From the NCBI GenBank assembly GCA_947579605.1, contig OX388319.1, positions 22,395,447-22,459,446 of the forward strand: a stretch of 64,000 bases of DNA. The letters are read 5' to 3'. The notes under the pieces are model-generated. The model made no database searches. It was not told the DNA's origin and saw only the letters and a list, made by a program, of their open reading frames with translations. A program made the position numbers and the translations under genes. The DNA comes from Athripsodes cinereus. Lineage: Eukaryota; Arthropoda; Insecta; Trichoptera; Leptoceridae. The first letter of the stretch is position 1; each line of letters begins with the position of its first letter. Below are positions 41,005-51,839 of the stretch, piece after piece.

Positions 41005-41240
41005 TTAAATATTTAGTTTGATTAAATTAAAGTAAAACACTGTGTCTTTCAATTAAAGTATTATATATTTTTCAAAAGCTTTTCGGACTTTGTCCATCCT
41101 CAGTAAAAAAAAATCCTTAAAACTGAGGATGGACGTAGTCCGAAAAGCTTTTGAAAATTATTTACTACTTTATGTGAAAGACGCCGTGTTTTAATTTAAT
41201 TTAATCAAACTAAATAATATTTAATTATGACGAACTTTTA
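41005..41240. mobile_element. Penelope-like palindromic end, third family, plus ORF start
   Basis: Arms of about 100 bp are inverted: TTTAGTTTGATTAAATTAAA, GTAAAACACTGTGTCTTTC, TTCAAAAGCTTTTCGGAC...CATCCTCAGT, and the complement on the right. About 18 bp separate them. Each arm carries CUGAGGA...GAAA. The right arm ends at ATGACGAACTTTTACAGTGTA (41227), i.e. M-T-N-F-Y-S-V, paralleling M-D-F-H-S-V of the first family. Confidence 0.68.
41116..41156 (+). ncRNA. Hammerhead-like motif (candidate), with inverted partner at 41072-41110
   Basis: CTGAGGA (41123-41129), stem GGAC-GTA-GTCC, GAAA (41142-41145). In the partner the loop is AAA instead of GTA while the stem is unchanged. The flanks AAAA and TTTT can pair outside the core. 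Confidence 0.52.
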
Positions 41241-41349
41241 CAGTGTATGCTCTTCAAAAATAAATTAATTTTATTTTATTTCATTTCTTTCAATAGACAC
41301 AACAATTTAAACAATGGATTATGCAATAAAACAATTTATGAGTTACATC

Positions 41350-41505
41350 GCCAACTGTATATGGACCAACTGAAGAGGGACATGAATTGTGGCTCATACG
41401 TAGAGCTGAAAAGACTGGCTGAGAATAGGGAGGAATGGAGAAGAAAGTCAAAACTCGTTGCAGACCAATCCAGTGGATTGTAACTCATTATATATATATA
41501 TCGCC
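41350..41505 (+). pseudogene. LINE-V ORF2 C-terminus
   Basis: The open frame LYMDQLKRDMNCGSYVELKR, LAENREEWRRKSKLVADQSS, GL, stop is the cleanest of the three LINE-V ends here. A TATATATATA tail follows at 41489. Confidence 0.72.
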
Positions 41506-41530
41506 AACTATACTACCTAATTGGAAACCC

Positions 41531-42104
41531 AAAATTTGGAAAATTCAACAGCACAATATTCTTAAAATAACTAGGTTTTGAAAGAGAAAGGGAAGGAAGG
41601 GAGAAGGGAACACAGCTTATTTCAATCAATAATGGTTTATCACATAGTAACTTATAATAGGTAAACATAATATATAATACCCCCTATTCTATATTATTCA
41701 AACTAAAATAAGAACGTTACAAAATTTGGAAAATTCAACAACACAATATTCTTAAAATAACTAGGTATTGAAAGAGAAAGGGAAGGAAGGGAGAAGGGAA
41801 CACAGCTTATTTCAATCAATAATGGTTTATCACATAGTAACTTATAATAGGTAAACATAATATATAATACCCCCTATTCTATATTATTCAAACTAAAATA
41901 AGAACGTTACAAAATTTGGAAAATTCAACAACACAATATTCTTAAAATAACTAGGTATTGAAAGAGAGAGGGAAGGAAGGGAGAAGGGAACACAGCTTAT
42001 TTCAATCAATAATGGTTTATCACATAGTAACTTATAATAGGTAAACATAATATATAATACCCCCTATTCTATATTATTCAAACTAAAATAAGAACGTTAC
42101 AAAA
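41531..42104. repeat. Tandem array, three units of 190 bp
   Basis: Units starting AAAATTTGGAAAATTCAACA lie at 41531, 41721 and 41911, each ending AAATAAGAACGTTAC. They differ at only a few positions (for example GTTTTGAAAG against GTATTGAAAG, and AGAGAAAGGG against AGAGAGAGGG). Each holds a purine-rich block GGGAAGGAAGGGAGAAGGG. No ORF. Confidence 0.95.
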
Positions 42105-42828
42105 TTTTATAATCAAGTTTACTTGAACTAACGGAACATTCGTATTCTATATGATACAAGTTGAATATAAATGTAGGTAAATAGGAACAATTTTAGAGTT
42201 TTTAGAATACCAATGTAGACTAACTAAAATTGAAACGTTCCTATTTTAATTAGTGCACATTTAAAATGAAATAGAATCGGAGGTATTGAACTGCAGCTGC
42301 GACAAAAATAAAATAATACCTACATAGGCGTAAAATGGTGATACTGTATTAATATTATTTTAGTAACCCAATATACCCAATCAAGTGGTAACTTCAATAG
42401 AAGGGAAATTATTTTGAAAATTGAGACCTAAAATAAGGCTATTCTAGTTTTAGGAAAATCACTCCCACATGCCTTTTTGGAAATCCAGGTGTGGGAGGGA
42501 GATTAGATAGAAATTTTGATGGCAGTGAAATCTGAAACCTGAATAAAAGGTTTTTATTTGGAAAATTAATTAAAAATAGGTACACCGAATTGTGTAAATG
42601 GGAATAACATACTAAAAACTAATAAGGTGTCATTGTAAAAGCTGGCAAATATTATTTTTGCCCAGAGTGAGATCGGGCCCTGTCGGCTTGTTTCGTGTCC
42701 ATGAAGAAGACAAAAGTAAACATCTTCTGAAATAACAGATCAGTGATCTAAAATGAAATGAAGAAGAATTATTTTGATATTAAATAAAAAGTATCAACTT
42801 TCAATAATTTATACAGTCAACAATGAAA

Positions 42829-43125
42829 TCTAATATATAAAATTAATTCTCGTGTCACGGTGTTTGTTATAGCCTCCTTCGAAACGGCTGGACCGATTTT
42901 CATGGAATTTTGTGTGCTTAACCAACACTTTCATACCACCAAAAGTTATGGGTGGTCCACCCCAAGTTTGAATTTTTAATTTTTGGACTTTTTTATGGTG
43001 AGGCATTAAAAATACATACAGCCCTAATTTTTCAACTTTTTACCATCAACCCCTATTTTCAAAAAGCGAAATTAGTAATCTAGAAATAATTTATATGGCA
43101 AAACAACGTTTGCCGGGTCAGCTAG
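42829..43125 (+). mobile_element. Complete non-autonomous Helitron, 297 bp
   Basis: The 5' end is A|TCTAATATATAAAATT and the 3' end GGGTCAGCTAG|T, so it sits between A and T, begins TC and ends CTAG (CTRR). Eight bases before CTAG lies the hairpin GGCAAA-ACAACG-TTTGCC at 43097-43114. These are all the structural marks of a Helitron. There is no Rep/helicase ORF. The interior contains GAAACGGCTGGACCGATTTTC. Confidence 0.85.
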
Positions 43126-43129
43126 TTGT

Positions 43130-43867
43130 TGTACCTATTAGTACCTACTTATATATTTACATTTATAGGATAAGTACCTAGTTAAGGTGTAAGGTAACAA
43201 TAATTCATTGTACTGAGATATAATATGTAAACAATGTAATAATAAATTCACTTGATAATTGGAGTCCCATGTTTTAATACACAACACTAGTAACTATATA
43301 TATTATCTTGTTTTATTATTAAATTATTAAATATGAACCCCCATTAAGAACCGTCGATCGATAAGTTAAACTGAATCAACTTTTGTATCAGCTTTTAAAT
43401 ATATCCTTAATCCATAAAACCTACCTCTTAAGCTCTCCATAATTATTGCGAATTCGTTATCGATGTTGATTGAATAAATAAAATAGAATGTTTTGCTTTT
43501 GATTGATTATTTTAATCCAAAATTCCTGAAATTGAATGACAGTAATTTGTATCTGCTTCAGAAAATCAGAATCAAATTCGGAAAAGTCAAAAATCAACAT
43601 TAAAATAAAGGTAGACATTCCATTTTATAGTAATAATGAGTCAGTTACTTCTAATTACGATGAAATTACAAATATAAATCATTAGGAACCAAATTAATTT
43701 GTCTTATTTAATCAAAATAATAGGATAATATCAATCTATATAGTAACGGCACATCTCACAAATAGTGGATCAACAAGATGTTATAAACATATAACTAATT
43801 TATTTATTTATTCTATACATTGATACAACGCAATAATAATAAATTCATTATAAATAATTAATATACA
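43130..43867. other. No recognised feature
   Basis: AT-rich DNA. I found no coding region or repeat with a partner in the window. Confidence 0.5.
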
Positions 43868-44240
43868 TCACGGCTTATACCATAAATGGAGTAACCAACA
43901 GACGAGTGCCAGCAAAAATTTAAGACATTCAAGATTGGTGGCAAACCTCATCGCTGAATATAAGATGTAATATGTTTTTATATTCACAAACAACTGCCTT
44001 TTACAGGACAGTCGAAAACTTACGAGAAAAAGTGTGAGAACAATTCTTTACCGGGGACCCCATGGAATCACGAACAAGACATTAATTATTCTCTATTCAG
44101 CGTTTAGATATGCCACTCATTTTATTAGTGGTAGAATGGGTTGGTGAGAATGTTTTTTCTCATTGGTGCGGAGAAGATAACTTGCTTGTTTTTTACACAT
44201 ACTTGGTCTACTGGTTACCTCAACTTGGAGGTATATTATA
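43868..44240. repeat. Repeat A, reverse copy followed by a forward fragment
   Basis: 43868-44080 carries reversed repeat A (ATCACGGCTTATACC, GGCAAACCTCATCGCTGAAT, GCCTTTTACAGGACAGTCG, GAGAACAATTCTTTACCGGG). 44095-44240 carries a forward 3' part (CAGCGTTTAGATATGCCAC, GGTGCGGAGAAGATAACTTG, GGTCTACTGGTTACCTC). The two lie head to head. Confidence 0.68.
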
Positions 44241-44379
44241 GGAGAAAGGGCACAATAGAGCAGACATCATTCTACTTAAATAAGCCAAACATTTTCTATG
44301 TACCCTAACGAAATATTTTTAGCCGCGGCATAGTAGGAATTATTAAAATCATATTACTCCTAAAGAGAGGAAAGCACGG

Positions 44380-44570
44380 AAGATTTATTAGCCTGGTGGC
44401 GTAGAAGGGACAAGAAGAAGAGGATGAATCCCTGCGAAGTGAACAGACCAAGTTAGGTCTGCCACTGGTTCAACATATTGGTGGAAGCAATAAGGACTAC
44501 GTCACTGTGTGTCGGGAGGACTGGACAACAATAATCAATCATGTAGTAGAGGCAAAAAACTTATCCCAGT
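44380..44570 (+). pseudogene. LINE ORF2 C-terminus, degenerate
   Basis: GGCGTAGAAGGGACAAGAAG and the reading RTRWTDQVRSATGSTYWWK, split by frameshifts, with CVSGGLDNNNQSC, resemble the RPRGRPxTRWTDDI...AQDRxxW ending of LINE ORF2. Weakly preserved. Confidence 0.45.
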
Positions 44571-44914
44571 ATGAAAATAGATTTAGATCCTCATGTTTGA
44601 GTGTAAATTTTGTATTAATATATAAAAACAAAAGATATTTCACATTTAAAATAAATTACGTATTAAAAATAGGTATTAACCTATATAATTTTATTTCTAA
44701 TACTTGTTTATAATACAACTTAGTATGTTTATAATCTAATCTGCGTACTTAGGTACATACTATGAAGTATATATGTATGTATGCACCAATATGTAAATCA
44801 TAATATAACAAGTACTAACATGCATTACAAAGTGCATGCTGAGTTTGTATTTTACATCGTTGTATAAGTGAAACACTGTATAATCTTGAAATGTATTGTT
44901 TTGAGAAATTTTTG

Positions 44915-44998
44915 GCCAATAGTCACTTCGTGCGTCGTATGATCAAGATCAAGACTAGATTAAGATCGTGTTTAGTTTTGTCAAGAGTAGCCCTGCAG
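44915..44998 (+). mobile_element. MITE-1, right half only
   Basis: GCCAATAGTCACTTCGTGCG, TCGTATGATCAAGATCAAGA, CTAGATTAAGATCGTG and TCAAGAGTAGCCCTGCAG match the right arm of 59263-59474. There is no left arm. Confidence 0.7.
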
Positions 44999-44999
44999 A

Positions 45000-46560
45000 T
45001 ACTTATTTTCTTTTTGTATGGCATCGTACTTTACATTTTCGAGACCTTGCTGATAAAATTTATAAAGTTCTCCATACTTGTTTTTTTCGTATTTATTTCA
45101 AACATGTAATAGGCCTGAATTGCTATGTATGTTTGAAAATAAAGTAAAATGAATTGGGTCAGCAATCTGCGAGTCCTTGATTGGTTTATTTTTTTGTTAG
45201 GTGTACTTTATATTTTCTCATTTTGTTAGTGTTGTGAAATATCATTGTATAAAAAAAACTAATTTACATATTTCTTGTAGTACTTTTTCTTTCTGTAACT
45301 GATCACTGGTAGGAGATATTGTTAATATTTTTTACTGAAGTTTGAAACAGACGTAAGTTCAGTTCTTGCTGTCTTCGAATAAATTTGCAAGGATTTAGAA
45401 AGCGCATACTCCGCGCCTAGTGGGAGAACGGTCGGATATGCTAAATTAGAAAATAAATAAAATGAATTTATGCAATAACTAGATATTGATTTTATTTGTG
45501 TTTTATAGCTATTTAATTTATTATTTAAATAATTCATCTCTGCGCCTAATAAAAAATTGTTGCAAGAATCCGGTAGAGCTAGTTCTGATTTGAATCCAAG
45601 GTAACTATGCCTCTTAAAATATGAATACAAGGGAAAGGTAGTAAAGAAAATTGATTTTTTAATGATTACATTAATTTGGCCATTCTCTGTTAAGAAAATA
45701 AAAAAGCTCTCCTTGAATTTGGAAAATCCGAAATCAGCAACGCAATTTAATTTAAGGATAAAAATAAAAAAAAAACTGATTCTCTTAGTGTCAGAGTATT
45801 AAATCGCATATATTAAATTATTATAATTTTAAAAAAAATATCACCCTGCACTGATCTCAGCAGGAAAATTAAAAAAAAAACTAATCCAAAAAAAACAATG
45901 AGACAGAGAAAAAGCCCAAAAGAGACATCATTTAAAGAAACGACAGATTCAAAGGAGAGTCTCTCTCAGTCAGCCAGGCGATACATTCATTTTGTGTTAT
46001 GTTGAAAATATTGAGATGAACATTCAAATTATTTTAATAATTTTATAACCTTGACGACAAGAGAATTTGGTATTATGGTTGTTATTCTGCTATCCGGAGG
46101 GTAAAAAAGTATGTATGTAAAAGAATATTGAGATTATACGGTATTGAATTGGCACAGGGATTGATATATTGTTTACCTCGAGTAGTGCCAATGGAAATTT
46201 CTCAAAGTGCAACATTGTTTTATGTATGCACAAATACTTATAAACTATTTGCAATTATGTAGATATGTTATAATATCTAGTAGAATGTAACTAAAAATAA
46301 TATGTTGATTCTGTATACCAACAATATATTTACTGTATTTGTATGTTTCATTATTCATGTTAATATTATGAAAAGCAATAATATGCACATTTTAACATCG
46401 CACATCGTCGTTGCATATTGAAAATGACGCATTTGCGAATAATTTTATTTTAGCATGCAAATCAGAATTAAGTAATGTAAATTTTGTTTTTTAAGCTAAA
46501 ATGTATTTACATTTAGGTACAGATGTTTTACGTACCTAGTTTTCGTATTTTACTGAATTT
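45000..46560. other. No recognised feature
   Basis: AT-rich. Short open frames are present but none resembles a known protein, and no repeats match elsewhere in the window. Confidence 0.5.
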
Positions 46561-46564
46561 TTAC

Positions 46565-46800
46565 ACTTTGTTCCGTGGAGCACCCGGCAGAGAATTGATT
46601 TCCCACTCTTTTCCGCAAGCTTTAGAGTGTTCTGTAAAAGGCAGGTGTTCAAAGAAATAAAAGAAATACGTCTTAAATTTATCGATGATATTTGCCACCC
46701 TTTCTGAATGTCTTAACTTTTTGTTGACACGGAGAGGACAGTTTGCATGTTTATTACATGCGTCGGGTCTGCTGGCTACCCCTCTTGAGAGGTTTGGGCT
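46565..46800 (+). repeat. Repeat A, near-complete copy
   Basis: TTCCGTGGAGCACCCGGCAG, TTTCCCACTCTTTTCCGCAAG, GTAAAAGGCAGGTGTTC, TTGCCACCCTTTCTGAATGTC and GGTCTGCTGGCTACCCC. It lacks the final GCCGTGATGG and the tail. Confidence 0.8.
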
Positions 46801-47046
46801 TTTGTTGTACTCAACAGCTCGAATAATAAGTTTGTATTTTAAGGAAACAGTAAAATTATATTCTATTTCAGACGTGAAGAATTTGATCACGGATATTCAT
46901 TATATATTATTATAAAACATCCAGCGGAAGTTTATTTGGCGTTGTCTAAGAAATTATCATATTGACCCTTCAATATGTTGTGTGTGATGTTATTTTCATG
47001 GGCAGTTAGCTAGCTAGCTAACAGTGTGTTTCCCTAATAGCTATAT

Positions 47047-47372
47047 AGTTATATAACTTGTCAGTGGCGATACTAACAACGCCTGACCTGAGTTAATATA
47101 CATACATACTAGAGTAGTCTGACGTAGAGATGGACAATGTGACTCAACGAAGTGATCCGGTAAAACAATCTTTGTTTATAAAATATGACAAAATATGACA
47201 GTTACCCTAATGACTATTCAGTTATATAATAACTTGTCAGTGACGATCCTAACAACGCCTGACCTGAGTTCATAAACATACTAGTGTGGAGACCTGAAGT
47301 CTGACGTAGAGATGGACAATGTGACTCAACGAAGTGATCCGATAAAACAATCTTTGTTTATAAAATGACATT
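47047..47372. repeat. Tandem duplication, about 170 bp x 2
   Basis: GTTATATAACTTGTCAGTG, CTAACAACGCCTGACCTGAGT, GTCTGACGTAGAGATGGACA, ATGTGACTCAACGAAGTGATCC and AAAACAATCTTTGTTTATAAAA occur in the same order at 47047 and 47220. Confidence 0.9.
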
Positions 47373-47629
47373 TCATATAGGAATTTTACTAAATACCCTA
47401 AATTTTAAAATCACCCAGAAATATTCACGAATTAATCGTTTTTGCACATTTTGAAAAATATTGGTGAAACCCCCCCCCCTCCTTCCTTTTTTTTTGCATT
47501 TTTGCTTCACTCTCTTCTTTTTCATTATTATTGTTTTTTATGCCTGTATGCATATATGCGTATTTATTGTGTGTGTGTTTTTTTTTCAATTACATTAAGT
47601 TTTTTATACTTACTTACTTTTCGAATCCG

Positions 47630-47905
47630 GATTTCAGACCTTGCCACTCCAGTATGTATCGACGTATATCGCCTTGTCATTCGCCATCATCAGGTCACTC
47701 ACATTACATGCATTCCGCATCAGCGAACATTACAATAGGTGAGAATCACTCTGCTCCTCCCCGCAGTCGCAGCCAGCGTCCTCTCCATCCAAAAAGCCCC
47801 ACTTCCGCTGGTTACTTCTGCACCTTGTCACCCCAACTTGAGGGGGGCATGAAAGGAGCCTCCACGAGAGATTGCGACTGTACGAATCGAAGCAAATCAC
47901 GAAGA
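47630..47905 (-). pseudogene. LINE ORF2 C-terminus with zinc knuckle
   Basis: The minus-strand frame KWGFLDGEDAGCDCGEEQSD, SHLL-stop-CSLMRNACNVSDL, MMANDKAIYVDTYWSGKV, stop contains the CxC...H...C knuckle found after the reverse transcriptase in I/Jockey/R1-type LINEs. It is richer in G+C than its surroundings. One stop lies inside. Confidence 0.62.
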
Positions 47906-48069
47906 GAATTTTAAAAAACGTTTCAAAGCAAACCAATATGAGAAATAAAGGAATAAATAATAGCAATCCGGCGCCCCCTGGAAACGACGAAAGTCGGCGA
48001 ATCCTTTCACTACCGGACAGCCACTCACAGTTTTTTTATTATTTGGTTTTTTACCTATGGATTAATTGG

Positions 48070-48305
48070 ATGTCGTGGAACACCCGGTAAAGAATTGGTC
48101 TCCCACTCTTTTCTGCAAGTTTAGAGTGTCCTGTGAAAGGCAAGTGTTAGAAAAAATAGAGACATATTACATCCCAAATTCAGCGATGAGGTTTTCCACC
48201 CATCTTGAATGTCTTAATTTTTTATTGGCACAGAGCAGACGGCCTGCATGCAGCTGTTCTGCTGGCTATGCTAATTTTGGGATATGCCGTTATGGTGTAG
48301 TAGTT
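48070..48305 (+). repeat. Repeat A, near-complete copy in a LINE tail
   Basis: TGTCGTGGAACACCCGGTAA, AGTGTCCTGTGAAAGGCAAG, CAGCGATGAGGTTTTCCACCC and GATATGCCGTTATGGTGTAG. It is followed at once by AGTTGGAAGAGATCGCACC, the start of tail T1, and preceded by TTAATTGGA, so it probably landed in that tail. Confidence 0.8.
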
Positions 48306-48530
48306 GGAAGAGATCGCACCTTTGTCATAACACCCCCTCTTAATTTACCCATCGATACAGGGCACCCTAGTGAGGCTGCTGCAACTTATGTAATTGTAGC
48401 CATGTTGTCATGTTTGTTATTATTATTATTGATTGAAAAAAAAAAAGAATATTGATTGTAGGTACTTAATTTGAATGTATACCTTCTGTGGAATTGTTTG
48501 TAATCCATAAACAGTAAAGAATGAATAAAT
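48306..48530 (+). mobile_element. LINE 3' tail T1
   Basis: TTGGAAGAGATCGCACCTTT, ACAGGGCACCCTAGTGAGGC, GTAGCCATGTTGTCATG and GTAAAGAATGAATAAATAAA. This copy has the longest 3' UTR body of the T1 set. Confidence 0.68.
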
Positions 48531-48842
48531 AAAATGAGTTTCGTACTAAAATTTAGTTTCTAACTTAAAAAATTTCAATATCTCAGTGGTTTCTTAGAGG
48601 CCCGAGGCAATTACCCGTTTCGCCTGCCATGAAGACCGCTAATGTAACTAGCTATACATTTTATAATGTAATACTGTGTCAGAAATATCTTCTCGGATTA
48701 TTTCATATTGAAAGTTTTCGCATAAGTTTGGATAAGTAAGTACACGCCTTCACAAACAATTCGATTCCCTTGTACTTAAAGTAACAGAAGTATAACAATA
48801 TTTGGTCATATTTTGATTGGAAAACCAACTTTATACAAATAA

Positions 48843-49030
48843 TTCTATTCTAATCTTCTTAAGGTCATCCACTCGTTAGCGAGTGATTTGGGCCAATATG
48901 AAACAACAGATTTTAATTATGTTTATGCAAAATAAGGTACCTAATCCGATATTTTATATCAAAATAAACCTTAATACCTATTCTATTCTTCTTAAGACCA
49001 TCCACTCGTTTGCGAGTGATTTAGAACCTA
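48843..49030 (+). repeat. Two copies of the CACTCGTTAGCGAGTG repeat
   Basis: CTATTCTAATCTTCTTAAGG, TCATCCACTCGTTAGCGAGTG at 48843 and CTATTCTATTCTTCTTAAGA, CCATCCACTCGTTTGCGAGTG at 48980, 137 bp apart. A reverse copy is at 12470-12530. Confidence 0.6.
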
Positions 49031-49067
49031 AATACCAATCCAGGGTCGAATATTAATAGTTGAAATT

Positions 49068-49187
49068 GTGCCCCTAGACAAACCGTACTTGGCGATCGAC
49101 TACAAACGAGTTTTCAACTATATCGCGATACGGCCGTACGGGTAATCTGCCTACACGGCGTGAGGGTATGGTATAGTATAGAAATTG
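49068..49187 (+). mobile_element. MITE-2 arm joined to a LINE tail
   Basis: CCTAGACAAACCGTACTTGG, CGATCGACTACAAACGAG is one MITE-2 arm. CTGCCTACACGGCGTGAGGG, TATGGTATAGTATAG is the 3' end of the LINE at 39529-39815. The arm partner is missing. Confidence 0.55.
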
Positions 49188-49436
49188 TGACAATACTTTA
49201 TTCGATGTCTCGCACAGCTGTTGTATACAATAATAAACAGTTACCTCTTACAAATAATTATACCACTTATATTTCAATAATAATAAGGTCATAGCAAATA
49301 GCATATTGACGCGTTCAAAAATAAAAAAAATAATCACATTTACATAATTTTTTTTATAGATTTGTCTTCTTCGGCCATCTCTCCACTGCCAGATATAGGT
49401 CGCCTTCACATTTTTCCATTTTCCTATTTTTAGAGC

Positions 49437-49637
49437 CAGCATGGCTACTCTTGACGCAATCTAAATACGATCTTAATCTAGTCTTGATCTTAATCATACG
49501 ACGCACAAAGGATTATGGTCAAAAATACCGCGCTACCGCTACCTTGAGATTAATATGCACGTATTTTTGACTAATAGTCACTTCGTGCATCGTGTGATTA
49601 AGATCGTATTTAGATTATCTCAAGAGTAACCCTTCAG
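49437..49637. mobile_element. MITE-1, complete fold-back copy
   Basis: The left arm CAGCATGGCTACTCTTGACG, AATACGATCTTAATCTAG, TCTTGATCTTAATCATACG is inverted on the right as TGATTAAGATCGTATTTAG...GAGTAACCCTTCAG. The centre contains CCGCGCTACCGCTACC. Confidence 0.75.
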
Positions 49638-49639
49638 GC

Positions 49640-50088
49640 TTACCCATTTCCTAATATTTTATAGATTATTTGTCGGAGTGAGCGAGCGAGACTGTATATG
49701 TAGGCATGTTAAGATGACCGGAATGCTAGGTAGGTAGGTACCTATGTTTTTAAAACTAATCGTGGCGCATGGTGTTGGATGATAGCTGATCTCTGAAAGA
49801 TTAACCTTTTTCTAACTTGATATATGTAGTTATTGTCTGTTTTGTGCTTTTAACATTTATAAAATAGAATAAAAAAAACACATTGTGTCATAAAGTGTCC
49901 AAATTTATGGCAAGTAATTAATTAGTGTACTCATTCTCTTTGTTATGAAGTAAAAATCGGGTTCAGCATAAAAAATGGAATAAATTGTGTAAGTGTAGTA
50001 CTTACTTGTCTCTTGAGAATATTTTAAAATTAATATTGTTTTACTGCTCGTATTTATTTATAAACCTGGGAATTATGCAAAGCAAGGA
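49640..50088. other. No recognised feature
   Basis: AT-rich DNA with a TAGGTAGGTAGGTACCTA motif at 49728. Nothing coding. Confidence 0.5.
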
Positions 50089-51478
50089 GGCCGCTAAACA
50101 TTTTGAATTTCGAACATTTTGGTTTTAATTAGATTCTCATTTTATAAAATCTAGTTAATTATTTCCAAAGGCCGCTAAACATTTTGAATTTCGAACATTT
50201 TGGTTTTAATTAGATTCTCATTTTATAAAATCTAGTTAATTATTTCTAAAGGCCGCTAAACATTTTGAATTTCGAACATTTTACATTTAATTAGATTCTC
50301 ATTTTATAAAATCTAGTTAATTATTTCTAAAGGCCGCTAAACATTTTGAATTTCGAACATTTTAGATTTAATTAGATTCTCATTTTATAAAACCCATCCC
50401 GTGGAGCACCCGGTAAAGAATTGGTCTCCCACTCTTCTGCGTAAGTTTTCGAGTGTCCTGTAAAAGGCAGGTGTTCGAAAAAAATAAGACATTTTACATC
50501 TTAAATTCAGCGATGAGGCTTGCCACCCATCCTGAATGTCTTGATTTTATATTGGCACGAAGAGGACAGCTTGCATGTTTCTTACGTGCAGCTGATCTGC
50601 TGGCTACCCCACTTGTGGGATATGCCGTGATGGTATAATAAAAAAAAAATTCTAAAATCTAGTTAATTATTTCTAGAGGCCGCTAAACATTTTGAATTTC
50701 GAACATTTTACATTTAATTAGATTCTCATTTTATAAAATCTAGTTAATTATTTCTAAAGGCCGCTAAACATTTTGAATTTCGAACATTTTGGTTTTAATT
50801 AGATTCTCATTTTATGAAATCTAGTTAATTTTTTTTTAAAGGCCGCTAAACATTTTGAATTTCGAACATTTTGGTTTTAATTAGATTCTCATTTTATAAA
50901 ATCTAGTTAATTATTTCTAAAGGCCGCTAAACATTTTGAATTTCGAACATTTTAGATTTAATTAGATTCTCATTTTATAAAATGTAGTTAATTATTTCTA
51001 AAGGCCGCTAAACATTTTGAATTTCGAACATTTTGGTTTTAATTAGATTCTCATTTTATAAAATGTAGTTAATTATTTCTAAAGGCGCTAAACATTTTGA
51101 ATTTCGAACATTTTGGTTTTAATTAGATTCTCATTTTATAAAATGTAGTTAATTATTTCTAAAGGCGCTAAACATTTTGAATTTCGAACATTTTAGATTT
51201 AATTAGATTCTCATTTTATAAAATGTAGTTAATTATTTCTAAAGGCCGCTAAACATTTTGAATTTCGAACATTTTGGTTTTAATTAGATTCTCATTTTAT
51301 AAAATGTAGTTAATTATTTCTAAAGGCGCTAAACATTTTGAATTTCGAACATTTTGGTTTTAATTAGATTCTCATTTTATAAAATCTAGTTAATTATTTC
51401 TAAAGGCCGCTTAACATTTTGAATTTCGAACACTTTGGTTTTATAATAATTATACTCTCACTTTATAAAATCTATATC
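50089..51478. repeat. Satellite array, about 14 monomers of about 81 bp
   Basis: The monomer reads GGCCGCTAAACATTTTGAAT, TTCGAACATTTTGGTTTTAA, TTAGATTCTCATTTTATAAA, ATCTAGTTAATTATTTCTAAA. Variants differ in a few diagnostic places: GGCGC for GGCCGC, TAGATTT or TACATTT for TGGTTTT, and ATGTAG for ATCTAG. A repeat A copy interrupts the array at 50393-50651. The final monomer is diverged. No ORF. Confidence 0.95.
50393..50651 (+). repeat. Repeat A, full copy inside the satellite
   Basis: CCCATCCCGTGGAGCACCCG, TCTCCCACTCTTCTGCGTAAG, AGCGATGAGGCTTGCCACCC, GCTGATCTGCTGGCTACCCC, GCCGTGATGGTATAATAAAA. The monomer it entered reads CATTTTATAAAATCTAG; the left flank stops at TATAAAA and the right resumes at CTAAAATCTAG, giving a target repeat of at least TAAAA. 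Confidence 0.9.
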
Positions 51479-51499
51479 TTATTTGATTAATAAAACCTT

Positions 51500-51805
51500 C
51501 TATTGACCAGTTGCATGTAATAAACATGCAAACTGTCCTCTCCAAGCCAATAAAAAATAAATAGATTCAAGATGGGTGGTAAACCTCATCGCTGAATTTA
51601 AGATGTAAAATGTCTTATTTTTTTTTAATTAAAGATGAAAACTTAAATGCTTTTCATGTGAAATTAGTCTGCTGGCTATCTCACTTGTGGGATGTGCCAT
51701 GATGATATTGTATAGTACAGTTTTTTCGAACACATGCCTTTTACAGAACACTTTAAGCTTACGGAAAAGGGCGGGAGACCAATTCTTTACCCAATGTTCG
51801 ACGGA
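51500..51805. repeat. Repeat A mosaic
   Basis: 51503-51620 is reversed (GTTGCATGTAATAAACATGC, GGTAAACCTCATCGCTGAAT), 51665-51715 is forward (GTCTGCTGGCTATCTCACTTG), and 51720-51805 is reversed again (CATGCCTTTTACAGAACAC, GGGAGACCAATTCTTTACCC). The middle piece therefore looks inverted within one element. Confidence 0.65.
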
Positions 51806-51839
51806 TAAAGGGGAATATTTAACAATATTTAACAATTTT

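Noticed and set aside
47531..47914. 127-aa frame on the plus strand
   Set aside because: It is opposite a LINE zinc-knuckle C-terminus on the minus strand, which has recognisable motifs.
50089..51478. CRISPR-like regular repeats
   Set aside because: Units are contiguous 81-bp monomers without unique spacers, in eukaryotic DNA.
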